Source: Epiperipatus broadwayi (Eukaryota > Onychophora > Udeonychophora > Euonychophora > Peripatidae). Taken from it: 64,000 nucleotides of DNA. Position 1 is the first letter of the stretch, and every line of letters starts with the position of its first letter. Shown piece by piece: positions 49,551-62,398 of the stretch. The position numbers were made by a program, and so were the translations under genes. The notes below the pieces were generated by a model. It did no database searches. It saw nothing but the letters and a program-made list of their open reading frames with translations, and was not told the origin of the DNA. Where the stretch lies: the NCBI GenBank assembly GCA_028023455.1, contig JAQFVV010012398.1, positions 7,836,682 through 7,900,681 of the forward strand, read 5' to 3'.

Positions 49551-51474
49551 ATAGTCCACTATACAAATACAACTAAAATACCATCATCACAAACTTTCTG
49601 GAATGTTCAGTAAAAGATTGATTGTTATCATCAAATGTTGCTGTTTGAAAATTTTGAAATTTTCTATAGAGGGCTAATTTGTATACTGTTTAATTAATTA
49701 TTTATACATGGATGTAAAAATTATAATCACTATGATTAATGAGAACATACTAAAGGTAAAAGCAAAACAGACAGATTTAAATTCACAAAACATTTTTTTC
49801 TTAAACTTATTCTAATGCAAATGTTTAAGCTAGATTTTATGATGTGACAATTATTATGGCCTTATTATAATATATTTATTCTAGTTATAGTGAAATTATT
49901 AATTTATTTATCACATGGTTTTTAGACAGTTTGGCTTTTAAAGAATATCATAGAGAAACCTGTAGAGATTCCAATCAGGTGGTAGATTTATTCCTAATTT
50001 TATTAAATCCTTCAATTCTGTGATTATAGCAAAGATTTGACAATAACTAATTATATATTTGTTTTTGATACTAAATTCGACCTATGAAGCAGAAGTGTGC
50101 AACATCCATTGATTGGAATGAATCTATTTAAAGAGACTCCACTAGATCAAATGAAGGAAAATGATAAAAATAAAAATAATAATTACAATTATGATCAATT
50201 TTAAAAAAATAATTACAATTATGTAAATAATAAATTATAATTATAGTACAAATAAATAGTAATAATATATAACCTATACAGAAATAATAATTTATTTAAA
50301 TCACTATCATTTGAACTTATATGGACAAGAAACAGATATCACTTGATTTTTTCAGATCTTATAACTTAGTTATGAGAGCATTCATCTTGCCATGGCCATA
50401 AAATAATATTTTGTTTCAAATGCAAATAGTTATAGGACTTTCTTTAAGGTTTTAGATCATAGTCCAACCCGTTCGTATGCAACTATTGATTAGTAAATGA
50501 ATATTTAGCAATTCTCTACTAAAGGTAAATAATAATGATGAAAAAATGCAAAATCTATCGTTATCTAGTAATTAAAAGCCTAGTTTTAAACACGTTCTTA
50601 TTCACTAATAATACATTGTGGTGGGGTAGAGCTTTTTGAAAAACAATAGTCCTACTATGGCTATTTAATGATTGATTTATTCTCATTTATATTTCTGCTT
50701 GAAAAATGGATAAGATAGAACAGGTACACACCTTCATCATCAATAAAAATTTAAAAAAATTATTATAATAGATAATAGAAGTGAATTTTTAGCAGCAAAT
50801 ATCTTTTAATAAAAAAAAAAAGAAAATGAGAATATTTAATTTTTATAAATTTTGACGTCGGGTGTTTTTAATATTTTTAAAATTTAAAATGAATGTTATA
50901 ACCAAAACGTTTTGTTAAACTGCATTGTTCTGACATTTTATGTATAAAGGTTACAATTAAAAATTTATTTATTACATTTGATAAACATTAAGATACGACA
51001 TTATTTTATTAATGAAAAACATACTTAAAATTTACATTTTTATCACATATACTACGAAAGATTGTACAAATAAATAAATTCACAATAAACTATAATAATG
51101 TTAAATAAGCATAAAAAGACCTGTTAGATTATAATCGGGGTTGGTTCTTCATGAAATACATATTTGAAATTATTTGTTCAATGTGATTAGAGCCATGTGA
51201 TAAAATAAAAGTTATAAGTGTAATATTAGACATGGAAAAATGATTTTGAATTAATTATTGTATATTTATGTTTAATAGTAATAGATATAGTTATCTTTAA
51301 TTAATTGAAAAAGTTGTTTTTAATTGACGAAGATTTGAAATATAGGCATTCTTATATCTAGAACTTAATTAAATATAGGGTATTTGAACTCAGACTTTCA
51401 AGCAACCTTCAACTATCCACACTATCTCATACTACTGATGCACATGATCACCCACATGTAAAAAAAAAATAACC

Positions 51475-51520
51475 ACTAATATACATATTTCGTGCTGAAT
51501 CAGCATTCATCAGTTGGTCC
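51475..51520 (-). ncRNA. hammerhead ribozyme motif with both core boxes intact
   Basis: Minus strand: stem I strand ACCAA, CTGATGA (complement of 51,507-51,513), stem II TGCTG-ATT-CAGCA (five pairs plus an outer A-C mismatch), GAAA (complement of 51,488-51,491), and stem III ATA-TG-TAT with a candidate cleavage A before TTAG. Both catalytic boxes are canonical. Stem I is short and has one mismatch (CCAA against TTAG). Of the motifs in the window this is the one most likely to cleave, although a stem III of three pairs closed by two bases usually needs a dimeric or tertiary-stabilised form. Confidence 0.65.
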
Positions 51521-51595
51521 AGATTATCATCTCCCATTTGCTATCTTAATATAAACTGAGCACTAATTATATATGTGTGGGAAATGATAATCTGG

Positions 51596-51637
51596 ACCAA
51601 CTGATTAGTGCTGGTTTAGCATGAAATACATATATTA
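51596..51637 (+). ncRNA. hammerhead ribozyme motif, degenerate
   Basis: ACCAA, CTGATTA (51,601-51,607, core G changed to T), stem II GTGCTG-GTT-TAGCAT (six pairs including two G-T), GAAA (51,623-51,626), ATA-CA-TAT stem III, TTAG. Loss of the core guanine should inactivate it. Confidence 0.62.
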
Positions 51638-52547
51638 GATTATTTATCTCTTCTACATGTGTGTGGTCATGTGTATCAGTAGTATGAGATAGTATGGATA
51701 GTTGAAGGTTGCTTGAAAGTCTGAGTTCAAATCCCCTATTTTTAATTGAAGATTGAATTTTATATCTCATATGGAAATAATATTATACTTTCAAGATTAA
51801 ATAATTAATGATAATCATTAAAGTGTATTTACCTAGGGAGGATAGTATCATAGTTATGTTTGAAATAAGTTTGGAAATTTTATGATAATTTATGATTATT
51901 TATTTTAAATAAAAACACAGTTTATTAACATATTAAAAAGCTTTTTTATTATATATATAGACACTGATTTATTATGCAAGGTTTAAATAATAAAATGAGT
52001 TTTATAGAACTCTATCTTGTAATTTTATTTAAAATATGCTAAGTTATAGAATATCTATTACATTGACTATTGATGCTTTAATATTAACTAATATGATTTA
52101 ACTTTATTACTGTAAAATAAAAAGTTGTTACATTTATATGGAATGTTGGTGGAACTCTAAGCTGATGATTATTGAACTTGTACAAAAAGCATGTTTTGTA
52201 CAATATATATGGTTAATTTTTACATTGTATAGAGATCAAACAAAAATGTTTTCAGTATGTGATTGGAGCATATATATCTAACTCAATTAATTTATACAGG
52301 CAATAAAATATTTTGATTAAGAAATAAAATTGGATCATAGTTGGTGATATTTTGTCAATACTTGCTACTTTCTTAATAACTAACATATTTACATTTCTGA
52401 TAATAAATCATTATAAACTATATCTTATTAATCTCATTATCACTGAATGCAAACATTTAAATTTTGTTAACTAAATGCTTATTAATATTTCTTTTAAATT
52501 CAACTATATTTTATATATCTGGAGTTTAAATGTTATATAAAGGCTCT

Positions 52548-52670
52548 GAACACAGACTTATACAACTGATGCACATAACTGCCACATGTGAAAAAAGATA
52601 AATGATCTCCAATATATGTGTGATGAATTTGCACTCATCAGTTAGTCCAGATCATTATCTTCTGCACATA
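52548..52670 (-). repeat. decayed copy of the hammerhead-bearing repeat
   Basis: Minus strand retains CTGGACTAA, CTGATGA (complement of 52,635-52,641) and GTGC, but stem II and GAAA are lost (CACA). TATATTGG for the closing stem I and the ACATGTGGCAGTTATGTGCATCAGT body follow, as in the pair at 51,368. Confidence 0.62.
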
Positions 52671-52810
52671 TATGTAAACAGTGTTTAATTTATATTAAAA
52701 TAGCAAATCATCACACTTTAATAAACAGGCTTTACTCTATTCCACCCTTGAATGTTTTATGCAATTGTAATTCAAGCTAAATGCTTTGGAAGTGAGAAAT
52801 AAGAAAAGCT

Positions 52811-52997
52811 TAAAATGGAATTCTTACACGAAGTGAGAAAGTGGAATGCTTATATGCTTAATATAGTAAGCTGGGCATACTTTCATTATCTCTACAATGA
52901 TCTCATAATCATAGCAGTGTTATGATTATGATATCATTATAGAGATTTCATAAGCATTATCAGCTTACTATGTTAAGTGTATAAAAATTCCATTTTA
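52811..52997. repeat. imperfect palindrome (hairpin)
   Basis: Arms read TAAAATGGAATT...ATAGTAAGCTG...TCTCTACAATGATCTCATAATCATA and the near-inverse, with the centre near 52,920. About 75 bp pair, and the left arm has an extra ~30-bp stretch. No relation to the hammerhead repeat ending 140 bp upstream could be established. Confidence 0.68.
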
Positions 52998-54107
52998 CTC
53001 TAAGACAGTAATAAGATAATATATTTAAGGAAAACATTGACAATATTTTAAATGTCTTCTTTATATATATGGGATTGCCTTTCTATTAGAAACAACATCT
53101 ACTAAAATCCCCATAAACCAGCAATGGCTTGGTTATAGACTAATACTTTTTTATTGATTCTATTTGGAGGAATGTTGAATGAGATTTTTCATCTATTAAT
53201 GTCTGTTTTATAATAATCTGTTGTAATTAAAATTATTTTAGGACATTTCAGTCACTATGTGATTAATATATCTACCATAGTTTGTGATAATTCCAGCAAA
53301 TATCCTGGAAGTCATTCTATAAAGAGTTTTGCCAAATGTTAGATGCAAATTCACAAAACTTTTTTTGTTTAAGGGATAGTTTTAATTTAATGTTATTTTA
53401 TAATAAGAAAGTTTATAAACAAATGTCTAATATCCTATATTGTGAAAATGTATTATCACACACATTACTGAATATTTTAAAACCCAATTTTTTTTCCAGG
53501 TCAACAACCTATAACCATTCCATCTAATTATCAAATATTGGTTGATATTAAGCTTTTTTAATTAGAAACCAAAACATGGAAAAGCTCTCTTACTTTCACT
53601 GCCTTTTCCATCATTGTTTCTCTAGAAGGGACATTTGGAATAATCTTGACTTGCATACACTATCTAAAAGCTGCTTTGTTTTTTCATCCATTTACTGCAA
53701 TATAAAATACTGAACTTCTTAATAATTAATCCAACATTTCAGCAAGTAAAACTATTATTTGATATCTATAAGTCTATTTATATTATGTCATTGTCTCAAA
53801 CATATTGTTTTTTGGAAAATCATTCTTCAATTTAAAAAATAAATAAAACATAATTAAAAATAGTGCAAGATTCTTTGAAAGAGAAGTCTATTCTGTTAAG
53901 GTGCTTCAATGGCAATGGACTGCCAGTCAATAAGAAAAATAATCATTTTACAATAGAGGGTGATTTTCATCAGATTTCTGACTATCCCTATCTGACTCAG
54001 GAGTCCTATTTTTATAGGCATTATGTCCATGAGTTATCGTTATCTTATAATTATAAATGTCTCTAAACTTTTTCAATCAAAAAATTATAATACATTGGCA
54101 TATAGAC

Positions 54108-54578
54108 CAGGGGTAGCCAACAAGTTGATTGTGATCGACCGAATGATCATAAAGCTAATTTTGGTCAATCGTGAGGCCAATCTGGCAAGAGCCTTCAGGT
54201 TATGAGTGAAACAAATTAAGTCAAGATTTTCAAGTTTTTTTGTTATTTTTGTTTTTGTTCTAAATTGTTTTTTTAATTCTAGATAGGTGAAGTCCACTAA
54301 GTCATATCATTATTGAAAATAATATTTTTAATCTTGACTTAATGTAGCTAATTTGAGTTAATAAATATTGTTAATAATTACTCATGTTGCTTTAATTCCC
54401 CTGGATATGAGTTTTTTGGCCCGTTAAATAATTATTTTTTACTAGGTGGGTAGATATATAAAAATAGTATGTATTTTACTGCTCCCTCCACTTAGACTAT
54501 GTCTATGACAACAAGTCATTGCAACACATTTTAAAAATAAAAAGTAGATCTTATGAACACAAAAGTTGGCCACCCCTG
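54108..54578. mobile_element. hAT-type MITE with 8-bp target duplication
   Basis: A 471-bp element with ends CAGGGGTAGCCAAC and the inverse of CAGGGGTGGCCAAC (13 of 14). Flanking octamers ATATAGAC (54,100-54,107) and ATATAGAT (54,579-54,586) differ at one position. No transposase. It lies in the intron of the secreted-protein gene. Confidence 0.87.
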
Positions 54579-57500
54579 ATATAGATAGTTGTGGGCACAC
54601 TTTTTTTTTTTTGCATAAAATAAATATACTTTCATTTATTAATAGATTTATATCATAAAATCAAAACAAGCCCTCTTTACATCAATGCTTATGTTTAAAT
54701 AGTCAATGCAGATACTTTACTATATTCTCATATTAATTTTTAGGGTTTTGTGCTGCTTGTCAATGAGGCTTTGGAATTCAAAGATTGAGTCAGGCTTCTA
54801 CTTTAAATCCAATTTACCATTCAAGCTAAACATCCAAAATTCAAATTAGCCTAATATTTTGAACCCTAGATTTTAGTTTGAATAATAAAATGGAATTAAA
54901 AGCGATAGTTTGATTTTCTAAAGGATTGCTTCCAACTATGCATTCAAAAGCATCATTGATTAAGGCAAAAATTGAAATTAAACTCAGGATAAATCATCTA
55001 GTAATTATTGATAAAATTACAGCAGATGCCACTAGAATGAAGTGTATTAACTTCTGTATAATCTTAATGATAATTACATACTTTTATACTTATATCAATA
55101 TTATTAACAATTGTTTGTTAGGTGAGAAATTGTTAAGTAATATATGCCCATATATGGTCTTTAAATATAGTTAAATTCAAAATATCTACTATTATGCATG
55201 ACATTATTAAAAGTTCCTCTCCTTTTTACATCTGCTATCTTCTGCTAAGCATTACTTTTTTAAAACAATTAACGAAATATATCAGAAAAAAAGATCATCA
55301 AGATACTTTTTTGCTGAACTAAATTCATTTATTGCTAATAAAGCTAATTAAACAGAAATGTATCTTGGAATAATTTCTTTATTTCTGGCATCTTTATTCA
55401 TATACTTGAAAAAGATTATCATCAAAAATGATAAGAAATTTAATCCATTATGCTGCTTTTTTATATATTTAAATAAATTACACAATATACTATAAAATAT
55501 ATTTATATAATAGTAATAATTGTACATATTTAATAAAAATATAGCAAATATTTTTTTTTACTCTTATGAATGTGATGGAACTGCTTCAAAGCTTCATTCC
55601 AGATTTTTTACATATGACATCCATTCTTTTCATATAAAAAATTAACTAAAACTAATTATAACAATAATACCATATGTATTTGAAATAATTTGTATAATTT
55701 TTCATTTATGTTTCATTAGCCAATTATTAATCAAATTAATTGATATTCTATATATATTCATACAATTATAATTGTTGTAGTTGATATAATTCATATCATT
55801 TATTCTCTTTTTCTTATGGTCCTTAATATAGTTAATGTTATTTATAAAAAGAATAGATGTCGCTAGAAGCTTTGAAGTAGTTCCTGCTGAGATATTCTTG
55901 ACTTCGTTTAAGGAGAAGCCAAATACATCACATCCATGACTTTGATAAGAATGAAAAAAATATTTGTCGAAAAAAGCTTTTCCATATTATTATTTATATA
56001 TATAATTATTGCTGTTATATAAAGACATTGCATATTATATTGTGTGATTTATTTAAATTTGGAATAGAGTAATATATATATGCGTGTGTGTGTGAATTCA
56101 ATATTAAGTCTATGTGAAAAAGAGAGAAAATTAAATAACGCATTATTGATTAGGATTTATAGTAATAGATATTTTGATTTTCAACTAAGTTTAAAGTCTG
56201 TATCCGAACTATTAATATAAAAATATTTATCTAATACATAGTTATTATTAATATTGCAAATACTTATCTAAGAAACAGCATTTTTAAGAAATTGTGATAG
56301 ATAAATATTAAACAAAAATGAAGACATTTGAGAATTTATTGTGATTTGGACCAAATGTTTAAACTAATTTAGCAAAAATGTATCTTCAGGGTTCATTTAC
56401 TTTCTTTATAGTTTTATTCATTTGTTTGACGGATTATAATATTTAGCAGATTTTCAAATATAACTTTATGTAAATATAATTGAAGTAAACATTTTTAAAT
56501 TTGTAACTAAATAATATGCTGTCTCACAACAGTAAGTCTAGTAATTATGCCTACAAAAATGAATTCCACTTTTGTATGTGGTCTATATAGAATGCTAACC
56601 TAGATAATGTCAACTATGAGAATGAAATTAAATTCATAGAAATGTTAACAATGCTTAATTAAATTTTACTGAAATTCACTTTCTCAAAATAAAGTTGATA
56701 AGAATCCATATTTAATAAAATTATGAAAGAATTAATTCTTCATTAATATATAGTATTGAAACTTTTACAGCCTGAAATATTATATAAACATATATATTAT
56801 AAGTATCAATGAATCTGTGGCTATGATAAAAAAAATTACTATGAAAACAATGGTTTGAATTTTGAAGTTTTTTTCTTTTTCTGAATCATATTCCATTACT
56901 AAGGTGTCCAACAGCTAAATTAAACTTAAAAAATCTAAATTAAGCAATAAATTTGACTAAATATATTAAGTTCCTACATGCATATATTAATAGTCACACA
57001 TGATGCATGTTATCCCATATACATATATATTGCATACATAGATATATGCAGCTAAACAAATATGGGTACACATACAAATAATAGCATGCAGTTGTGAGTA
57101 TAAATTTCACTTTTAATTTCTTTAATAGATATATTGTTAAAGATGTGCATGAAGAAAGTATGCTCATTAGTTTTCATAACAATTTTATTATTTTAAAAAA
57201 TATATTTCTTCAAAAAGAATATCTTCAAAACTTACTTATGCAGCCAATTTTAAAGTAATTCACAGAGAAAATGGTACCAATATATTATCTTTAAAAAAAA
57301 TTTCTTTGAATCCCTGACTTTGTATGAAGATTTCAAAAATAAATTTGCTAAAAAAAAATTAAGATTTTAATATTTTCTTTATATGATTTTTAAATTTATT
57401 TCTAAATAAGTCAACCTAAAATTACAATGGAATTTTCTGACTTATTATACTTTCTTTTGAAAGATTATATGTGACTGTTATTTTGTTATGGTTCCCAATC

Positions 57501-58712
57501 ATGTATTAAATAAGTAATACAAGTGACAATCACTTTTTGATATAAAGAATGATTGGCAGTTGTATTGAATTGTGGGTAGATATTTTTAAATATTGTAATA
57601 TATTTTCACTTGAGAAAGCCTATTTGTTTAATAGACTAAGAAAGCACATTGTGAAATTTTTTTAATAATTTCACTAATATCTTTATTGTTATATGTTTAT
57701 TCTATTTTGATATATATATAATCAAAAGTATTTCTGTGGATTGAAAAACTGTATGTAATAGTTAATTACAGTTGTATTTATTATTTTTATTTTTATTATA
57801 ATAATTTTTAATTAATGGATATTTTATTTGTATTATATATATATAATACAAAAAGTTAAATTAGTCAATGTAATAAACCAAATAACTAATTCATGATTAA
57901 ATTATTAATCAAAATTAGATGAAAAATATCTACTAATACTTTAATTTGGGTAAACGTTATTTTGATATTAAGGCTCAGTGGAATATGAATTGGAATTGTG
58001 AAAGATAGTATGAATATATATATATACAAATATTTGTTTTGTACCATGTTAGTTTTGCTTTTGAGAAGTCTGCCATGGTAAGAAAACCATTGATAGTGAA
58101 TATTTTAATTTCAATTTGGGTAAACATTTAATTGTGATATGATGTAATTTATTTACTATATATATATGGTGTTACAAACATAAAAGTATATATATATTGG
58201 AAGACTGTTGGAGAAGGATTTGCCCTATAGGAAGTTATTTAAAAAGAGTTATAAATTTTTTAACTATATTTTAAAACAATATATAACAGTGCTTCTAGTA
58301 TTTATCATAATAAAAAAGAAAACAATCCCAATAATGCTTAACTTGAGTGGAAAGTGTAATCAAAACTAATATTGGAATAAATTTAGTTAGAACTGAATAA
58401 AAAAATTTGTTTTTGAGTTGTCTGTTATAAAACTATATAAATATAGAGATGAATAGAATGTCCAAAAAAGCAAAAAGATGAAGATTATTGCTTATTTTGC
58501 AGTAGTTACCTGTAGTCCTGATTGTACATGCTTTCAATGGTTTTAAAATTTATAATTAGAAATCTACTCTGTCTGAAAATTAAAATTCTGTACATATGTG
58601 TGATGCTTGCCTTTTATATAAATAAACAATGTATTTCAATATTTTAATAATTAAATTTATGCAAAATAAATTGATAACAACATCTTATGTATATATGATA
58701 TTAAATTTTCAG

Positions 58713-58762
58713 TGCTCTTTGTGGTCTCTTGTCATGCTGGAGGCCATGCCCCTCCGCTAGCT
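58713..58762 (+). CDS. second coding exon of the secreted-protein gene
   Basis: A 50-bp exon with acceptor TTAAATTTTCAG (ends 58,712) and donor GTAAGT at 58,763. It is conspicuously GC-rich in an AT-rich setting. Read in the phase left by the exon at 47,383 it continues the hydrophobic core with VLFVVSCHA and then GGHAPPLA, ending in phase 0. The joined start, MKSFIGLLLVLFVVSCHA, has a lysine, a 13-residue apolar core and a small residue (Ala) at the likely signal-peptidase site. The mature chain would start GGHAPP. The next exon was not identified. A weak candidate with a TATTACAG acceptor at 63,447 would add about 20 codons and a stop, but has no support beyond the acceptor. Confidence 0.75.
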
Positions 58763-61357
58763 GTAAGTATTGCACTTATATAGAGTAAATATTTTAGTTG
58801 TAACATTAAATGTCTTCTAAAACTGTCATTACTAATTTGTTTAGTAGATATTTATTTATTTATTAAATAAAATATTACATTCATCTATATTTTAAAAAGT
58901 AATAATTCACTTTAATTATAATAATTCTGAACCATATGGTAAAGACTGAGAAATCACAACAGATACTAGATTTTCTGGCTATTGGCCTGAGTGATAAATA
59001 TTAGATTAAATTCATACATCCAGCAGATTGTGTAATGCTGTTATAATTATTATTAAACTTCAGATAGATAAGACAGTACTGGGTAGAGATTTATTAAGCA
59101 CTATTGTCTGGAATTCACCGATTATTGAGGCCTACACTAAGTATCAGATCTGGAATAATGTCATGTGATCTTTTCTAAATGTCATATGATTTATACCATC
59201 TACTAGCAATCTAACAGTAATTTTCTTCTAATCTCATAGCACAGGATAAGGATATACTTAGTACACTATTAGTCTTCTATTAATTACTTAAACTTACTAT
59301 ATTCGATATCATAAACATTGAGTAGTTGAAAAAAAGTAATTATTACTAAATTATCAATACTTCCGATGAAAAATAGTTGAAAAAAGAAAGATTCTAATCT
59401 GATTGAAAATAACAATTATTCTGTATCATTAAAGCTTATATAATTCATATTAATGGCATACTCAAAATGATTCAAAAGAGGTTTATTTTTTTTAAATTTA
59501 TATTTTAAATAAACAGTTTTTTCAGCAATCAGAACTTTTCCAGGAAATAGAGCAAATATTTTGGTCTAAATAAATTGTCCCTAAAGGTCTCCAATTATCT
59601 TTATGGATTTCTTTCAGTAGCAAGTTATAAAAGACAAAATATTATTTCTCAAAGTGCTTATCAGTGATACTTTTCAGAAAATTGATGGTAATGAAAACTT
59701 TATAGAAAAGTTTGCTTTAAAATTTAGAATGCCAAATAAAAAAAATGAAATTGTAAATGTGTATTATTATTAAAAAAAAAAAAAGTAAACTTACTTTTAA
59801 AAAATTCTGTCAAAGTTGCAACTGCAAAAAGTATAACACTTATAAATCAAATTATATATATATATAGTTTTATTCATGGAAGAACATAGTGTTATTTTAT
59901 GGGACAACTAAGTCCAAGTATAATATCATCACAACAATTCTCAAGTCAGTTCAACCATTGGAAGAAATTTGAAAATAACACCCTATTTCTAAATAAAGAA
60001 TGATAAATTACTATTTAGATTCACTTGTAACTAACTACTATTTATATATAGTAGCTAAATCAATCATGTAACTTTAAATTAGTAGTAATTATTGTAACTT
60101 ATTAATCAAGCCATCTTACAAATTTAAAAAATGTTCAAGATATTTTGATTATTATTTGAGAGTTTCACTCATTTCAACTGTTTAACTAGCTGGTCAATTA
60201 GAATTATTATGTGTAAATAAGAATTATTTACAAGTTTATTGAAATGGTTCTCTGATTTGGATTTGTAAAGTTGTTATGATAGCATACTTCTTCCATTAGT
60301 AAGATCATTCATTTTCAATGCTATATGCATAATAGCTCTACTATTGACAAGCATATTAAAATTATTTGAATATATATAAGAAAGAATTGAGGTTTCAATT
60401 ATTATTCATATAGTTCCAAATTTCAAATCAATATTATACATGTTAAACAAAGCTTACTTTACTGCAAAAGAGAAAAAAAAATTCTCATAAGATATTTTTT
60501 CCAGGGCAAACTACAATTTTCTTTAGCTATTATGAGATTATAAATACTTATTCTAAATGTTTATTTACAAGATCAACTGATAGAAAATTTTATAAATCAA
60601 ATAAAGAAATTTTACATAGAAAAGACATTACATTGTGTGGAAACAATTCTTAGAGCCATTTTATTTATATTAAAATATTTAAATTATTACAACATGGTAC
60701 ACAAACATTAAACTTTCTGCACCCACAACTTGGATACTATCCACTTTAAAAAAATATATTAATGATTATTAGTAATCATTTATTAGTTTAGAGATTATCA
60801 GATTATTCTTAGTCCAGATAAAAACTTTAAATCTAGTAAAATCTGATATATCTGTCTTTCAATTAAATATAAACATATAAAATAAGAATTTTTGTTTTGT
60901 TTTTGTGTAATTGATGATGATATTTTTTGACCTACTAGAATAACATTATAACATTGCCAATATGATTGACATTTCCATTCCATACACTAAAGTTACAATC
61001 AATAGTCTTACACAACCAAATCATAAATATTTATTCTTTTTTGAAAGTTTGAAACCTATTAATTTATAAAATGGCAAATCACATCACATCATAAATAATG
61101 TGTTAAAAGAATTATAAGTCATTTTGCAACTACTGAAAAAATTTCAACATATCTTACATTCTTAGAAAAGTAAATAATATTAAAAATAATTAAGTTGCTA
61201 CTTTTATATTTTTTTCTTAAATACAGTAGATGTGAAAATATATGTTAAATTATTAAATAATAAGAAAATGCTGCTATGCCTTGCACTATTGTTAGAACGA
61301 TGAAATTGAGTTAATGCTAATATTTATGCTTAATTGAAATATATATATATATATATT
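58763..61357. other. AT-rich intron or intergenic DNA
   Basis: Follows the donor at 58,763. I see no further exon with both splice sites, and no repeat landmark apart from short AT microsatellites. Confidence 0.4.
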
Positions 61358-61490
61358 TAATTAGAAGCGATTTGAACTTAGACTTTAAGCTTCCTACAGT
61401 TATCCTCTCCATCTCATACAACCTATATCTGTGACCACATACATGTGAAAAAGATAAATGATCGCCAATATATATATATATTGTAATGCC
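61268..61490 (-). repeat. decayed copy of the hammerhead-bearing repeat
   Basis: The minus strand keeps ATTGGCGATCATTTATCTTTTTCACATG, GTATGAGATGGA, and AAGTCTAAGTTCAAATCGC (box B-like), which match 51,596-51,760, but the ribozyme core has been replaced by an (AT)n run. The left part (61,268-61,335) has a block that recurs at 63,585-63,650. Confidence 0.58.
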
Positions 61491-61623
61491 AGAAATAAAA
61501 ACTTAAAAAGGTAGTCATCCAGAAGCACATAAATGATATAGTAACTTATAATGGATTCTTTTTAATTACTAATAATAATTAGTTAAAGGGAAATGCAATA
61601 ATTCAATAGTATTTTTTCTGAAT

Positions 61624-62398
61624 GTCATCATCATCATCATCCACTGCAGGTGAAGGTCTCTCCAAGTTCAGTTCATCTTCTCTGATTTTTAGCTTCTCTT
61701 CTCCACATCACCCCTGCACGCTTTCTTATTTCATTCATCCATCTCATAGTGGTCTCTTTCTGGGTCTTTTAAAATCTCTTGAAATCCAGTTTAAGATTTC
61801 AATTGTTCATCTATTATCATCTCTTCTAGCAATATGTCCAACCTAACTCCACTTCAGTCTTTTAATTTTTTCAATGAGGTCAGTAACATCTGTTTGTTCT
61901 CATATCCATATATTGTGTTTTTGATCTCTTCTTGTTACTCCCAACATACATTTCTCCATATTTCTTTGAGTGGTCTGAAGTCTCTGTATTGTTCTTTTAT
62001 TAAGTGTCCAAGTCTCAGATCCATAAGTAAGAACTGGTAAAACACATTTATTAAAAACTTTCCTTTTCAAACACATAGGCATATTTTCTTTTAGTATCAA
62101 GTTATTTTTGCCAAAAGTACTCCAACCAAGTTTAATTCTATAATTAATTTCATCCATCATGTTTCCATCTGTATTAATAATCTGACCAGGGTATTTGTAG
62201 TTGTTAATTTCTTCTAACTCATCATAATCAATTTTTATATTTATATTTTGAGAAAATCCATTGAATAGTACTTTAGTCTATTTAACATTTATCTTTAGTC
62301 CTACTTTCCTACTTTCATCTGATAATTCCTGCAACATTTCCTGCAGCTCTTAAGCATTATTTGCAAAAACAACTACATCATCTGCAAAATATAAATGA
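61624..62398 (-). mobile_element. RTE-type LINE 3' end, 5'-truncated, minus strand
   Basis: The 3' end is the TCATCATCATCATC complement of the family's TGATGA tail at 61,626. Going 5' (rightwards) the C-terminal domain follows, including the open stretch 61,900-62,160 (NMPMCLKRKVFNKCVLP, YGSETWTLN, MEKCMLGVTRRD). At 62,340-62,395 the YFADDVVVFAN palm motif can still be read, then similarity stops at about 62,398. There is one copy of the TDLIEKIKRLKW block. Stops in the final third disable it. It is one of the less decayed RTE fragments. Confidence 0.82.

Larger units (their letters stand above)
51368..51760. repeat. inverted pair of hammerhead-bearing repeats
   Basis: Left arm 51,368-51,545 (minus) and right arm about 51,570-51,750 (plus), about 85% complementary, separated by a 25-30-bp loop. 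Each arm has, in its own sense, a hammerhead motif, then ACATGTG(G/T)GTG(A/G)TCATGTG, then AGTATGAGATAGT, then a box B-like GAGTTCAAAT(A/C)CCC. The last two items suggest a tRNA-like head joined to the ribozyme segment. Further decayed copies lie at 52,548-52,670 and 61,358-61,490 (both minus). Confidence 0.72.
47450..58712 (+). other. 11.3-kb intron of the secreted-protein gene
   Basis: GT...AG intron joining the two coding exons (phase 1). It is AT-rich and filled with mobile DNA: the PLE inverted pair at 49,213-49,550, the hammerhead repeat pair at 51,368-51,760, a third decayed copy at 52,548, a hairpin at 52,811-52,997 and a hAT MITE at 54,108-54,578. The stretches 47,460-49,200, 49,600-51,360, 53,000-54,100 and 54,600-58,700 show no features I can name. 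An unseen alternative exon remains possible. Confidence 0.6.
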
